From Stichopus chloronotus (Eukaryota; Echinodermata; Holothuroidea; Aspidochirotida; Stichopodidae), in the NCBI GenBank assembly GCA_021234535.1, contig CM037846.1, forward strand, positions 16,318,150-16,382,149: a stretch of 64,000 nt of DNA, written 5' to 3'. Each line of letters starts with the position of its first letter. The stretch's first letter is position 1. The position numbers and the translations under genes were made by a program. Shown in pieces: positions 62,776 to 64,000 of the stretch. The notes under the pieces were generated by a model. It saw nothing but the letters and a program-made list of their open reading frames with translations, did no database searches and had not been told where the DNA came from.

Positions 62776-64000
62776 TCATTTTCCTCCTTTCATCAATAAT
62801 ACAAGTTTATTTACTTGGCGTTTGAAAGATGAAGTGGGGCGCAAAGGCTTTCCACGCTTATCAAGGGCTGAAGTAGCAGCAGTAACCTTGATAGAGCGAA
62901 CCAACCCATCCTTACTGGGGAAAACTTCTTCAACCCTGCCTAACTGCCATTGACCTCTTGGAAGGTCATCATCGCAAATGATGACAATGTCATCGACCTC
63001 TAAATTGGGTTGGGGGCGGTTCCACGAACCATTTCCTACGAACCTGCAAATTTTGTAAATATGCTCCTTTCCAGTGCTTCCAAAACTCGTTAGCGACATG
63101 CTGTACTCTACGCCACCTCTTACAGTAGTTGAGTATTGGTCTGAATTTTCAAAATTCCCCGGCGGTGGGAGTAGATACAAGTCAGATTTCATGGTGAGAA
63201 GCTGATTCTGGGTCACTGGGGAGGAAGACAACTGATCGTTGATGGCCTCAACAGCTAAAGGTCTACTACTGATTATTGCTGCAGCTTCACACATAAGTGT
63301 GCGAAGCGAATCATTATCAAGGTAACTTCCAAATTGCATCATTAATGCATTAAAAATATTACTCACAGTTCTTATCTGGCGCTTCCAAAACGCCGCCCAT
63401 ATGACTCGCTGTAGGAGTATTAAACTCATGTTCCACATAGTCGCATCCACGGGATAACAAAAAATCCCTTATTCGACTCTGGTCAATTTCATCCAATTCA
63501 CGATTTGCCTAAGACTGAGCACCTACAAAATTGGTTCCACAATCTGACCTTAACAAGCGTATTGGCCAACGAACAGACAAAAATCGACGGAGAACATTCA
63601 TGAATGAATCCGTACTTAAACTTACTGCAACTTCAATGTGGACTGCCCTTAAGACCAAACATGTGAACAAAACACCATATCTTTTAATTTCCTTTCTTCC
63701 TTCTTTTACAAACCAGGGACCGAACAAATCAACACCCACATAGGTAAATGGAGCAGATGGCTGGACCCTATCAACGGGTAAATCCGCCATTTTCTGGCAT
63801 TCAAATTTGCCACGTAGTCTCTTACAGGTCACACAGTTATGAATATACTCTGAGACTGCACTACTGCAACCTATGATCCAAAAGCCGTTATTGCGGAGTG
63901 AAGCAAGGGTAGTACTACGCCCTTGGTGGGCTACCTGTTCATGAAAATAAGCAAAAAGTAACTTAGAGATATAGGAATTTCTCGGCAAAATTGCTGGATG
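62776..64000 (-). pseudogene. BEL/Pao retrotransposon pol 3' part (integrase and C-terminal domain), broken
   Basis: The minus-strand frame is open to the window edge, so the element continues outside. From right to left there is an HHCC zinc-binding region (His codons near 63,943 and 63,928, Cys codons near 63,835 and 63,826), then a DDE-type integrase core. Its first Asp lies in VGVDLFGP (codon near 63,730) and its second in RSDCGTNFVGA (codon near 63,544). A stop codon at 63,509-63,511 interrupts the frame just after the second Asp. A one-base frame change in the TTTT run at 63,387-63,390 follows. The C-terminal part (DIVIICDDDLPRGQWQLGRV..EVFPSKDGLVRSI, near 63,000-62,870) matches the domain that ends BEL/Pao pol proteins. 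It is a non-functional copy. Confidence 0.85.

Overview
This window looks like nuclear DNA of a marine invertebrate animal. The genes have introns with GT-AG borders, intergenic DNA is long and AT-rich, microsatellites are frequent, and there are remnants of several eukaryotic transposon classes (LINE, Penelope-like, Ty3/gypsy, BEL/Pao, hAT, Mutator-like). The repeat content and the gene family suggest a deuterostome such as an echinoderm, perhaps a sea cucumber. That placement is inference; no species-diagnostic gene is present.

The only host genes I can support are four tandem, same-strand (+) copies of one three-coding-exon gene, near 3.8-5.9, 18.3-20.2, 40.3-43.2 and 57.2-60.8 kb. The product is a PAPS-type sulfotransferase-like P-loop protein of about 294 residues. 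Exon borders and phases are the same in all four (phase 2 after exon 1, phase 0 after exon 2; exon 2 is 118 nt, 119 nt in copy 4). Only copy 3 reads open from start to stop. Copy 1 has two frameshifts and a nonsense codon. Copies 2 and 4 each carry one +1 frameshift. Copies 1 and 2 are nearly identical over the first two thirds of exon 3 but clearly diverged elsewhere, which suggests patchy gene conversion.

Between the genes the DNA is mostly repeats. A degenerate LINE lies at 14.5-18.1 kb. A 234-bp satellite-like array of 11 units is at 25.1-27.7 kb, with an inverted short copy at 34.6-35.1 kb that shares its flank. At 27.7-30.4 kb is a microsatellite-led repeat family whose monomers carry the direct repeat AGGTCAAAGGTCA; relatives sit at 54.2 kb, inside both introns of copy 4 and at 61 kb. 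Three DNA transposons have terminal inverted repeats and exact target-site duplications: hAT-type at 31,704-33,167 (8-bp TSD) and 49,189-49,965 (8-bp TSD), and a Mutator-like tandem MITE at 35,225-35,912 (9-bp TSD). Two opposed Penelope-like fragments lie just 3' of copy 3, a CATC-type satellite at 46.7-47.9 kb, a broken Ty3/gypsy gag at 55.2 kb, and the broken 3' part of a BEL/Pao pol gene on the minus strand at the right edge.

I found no bacterial, viral, CRISPR or rRNA features. The remaining long stretches hold no gene that I can recognise.
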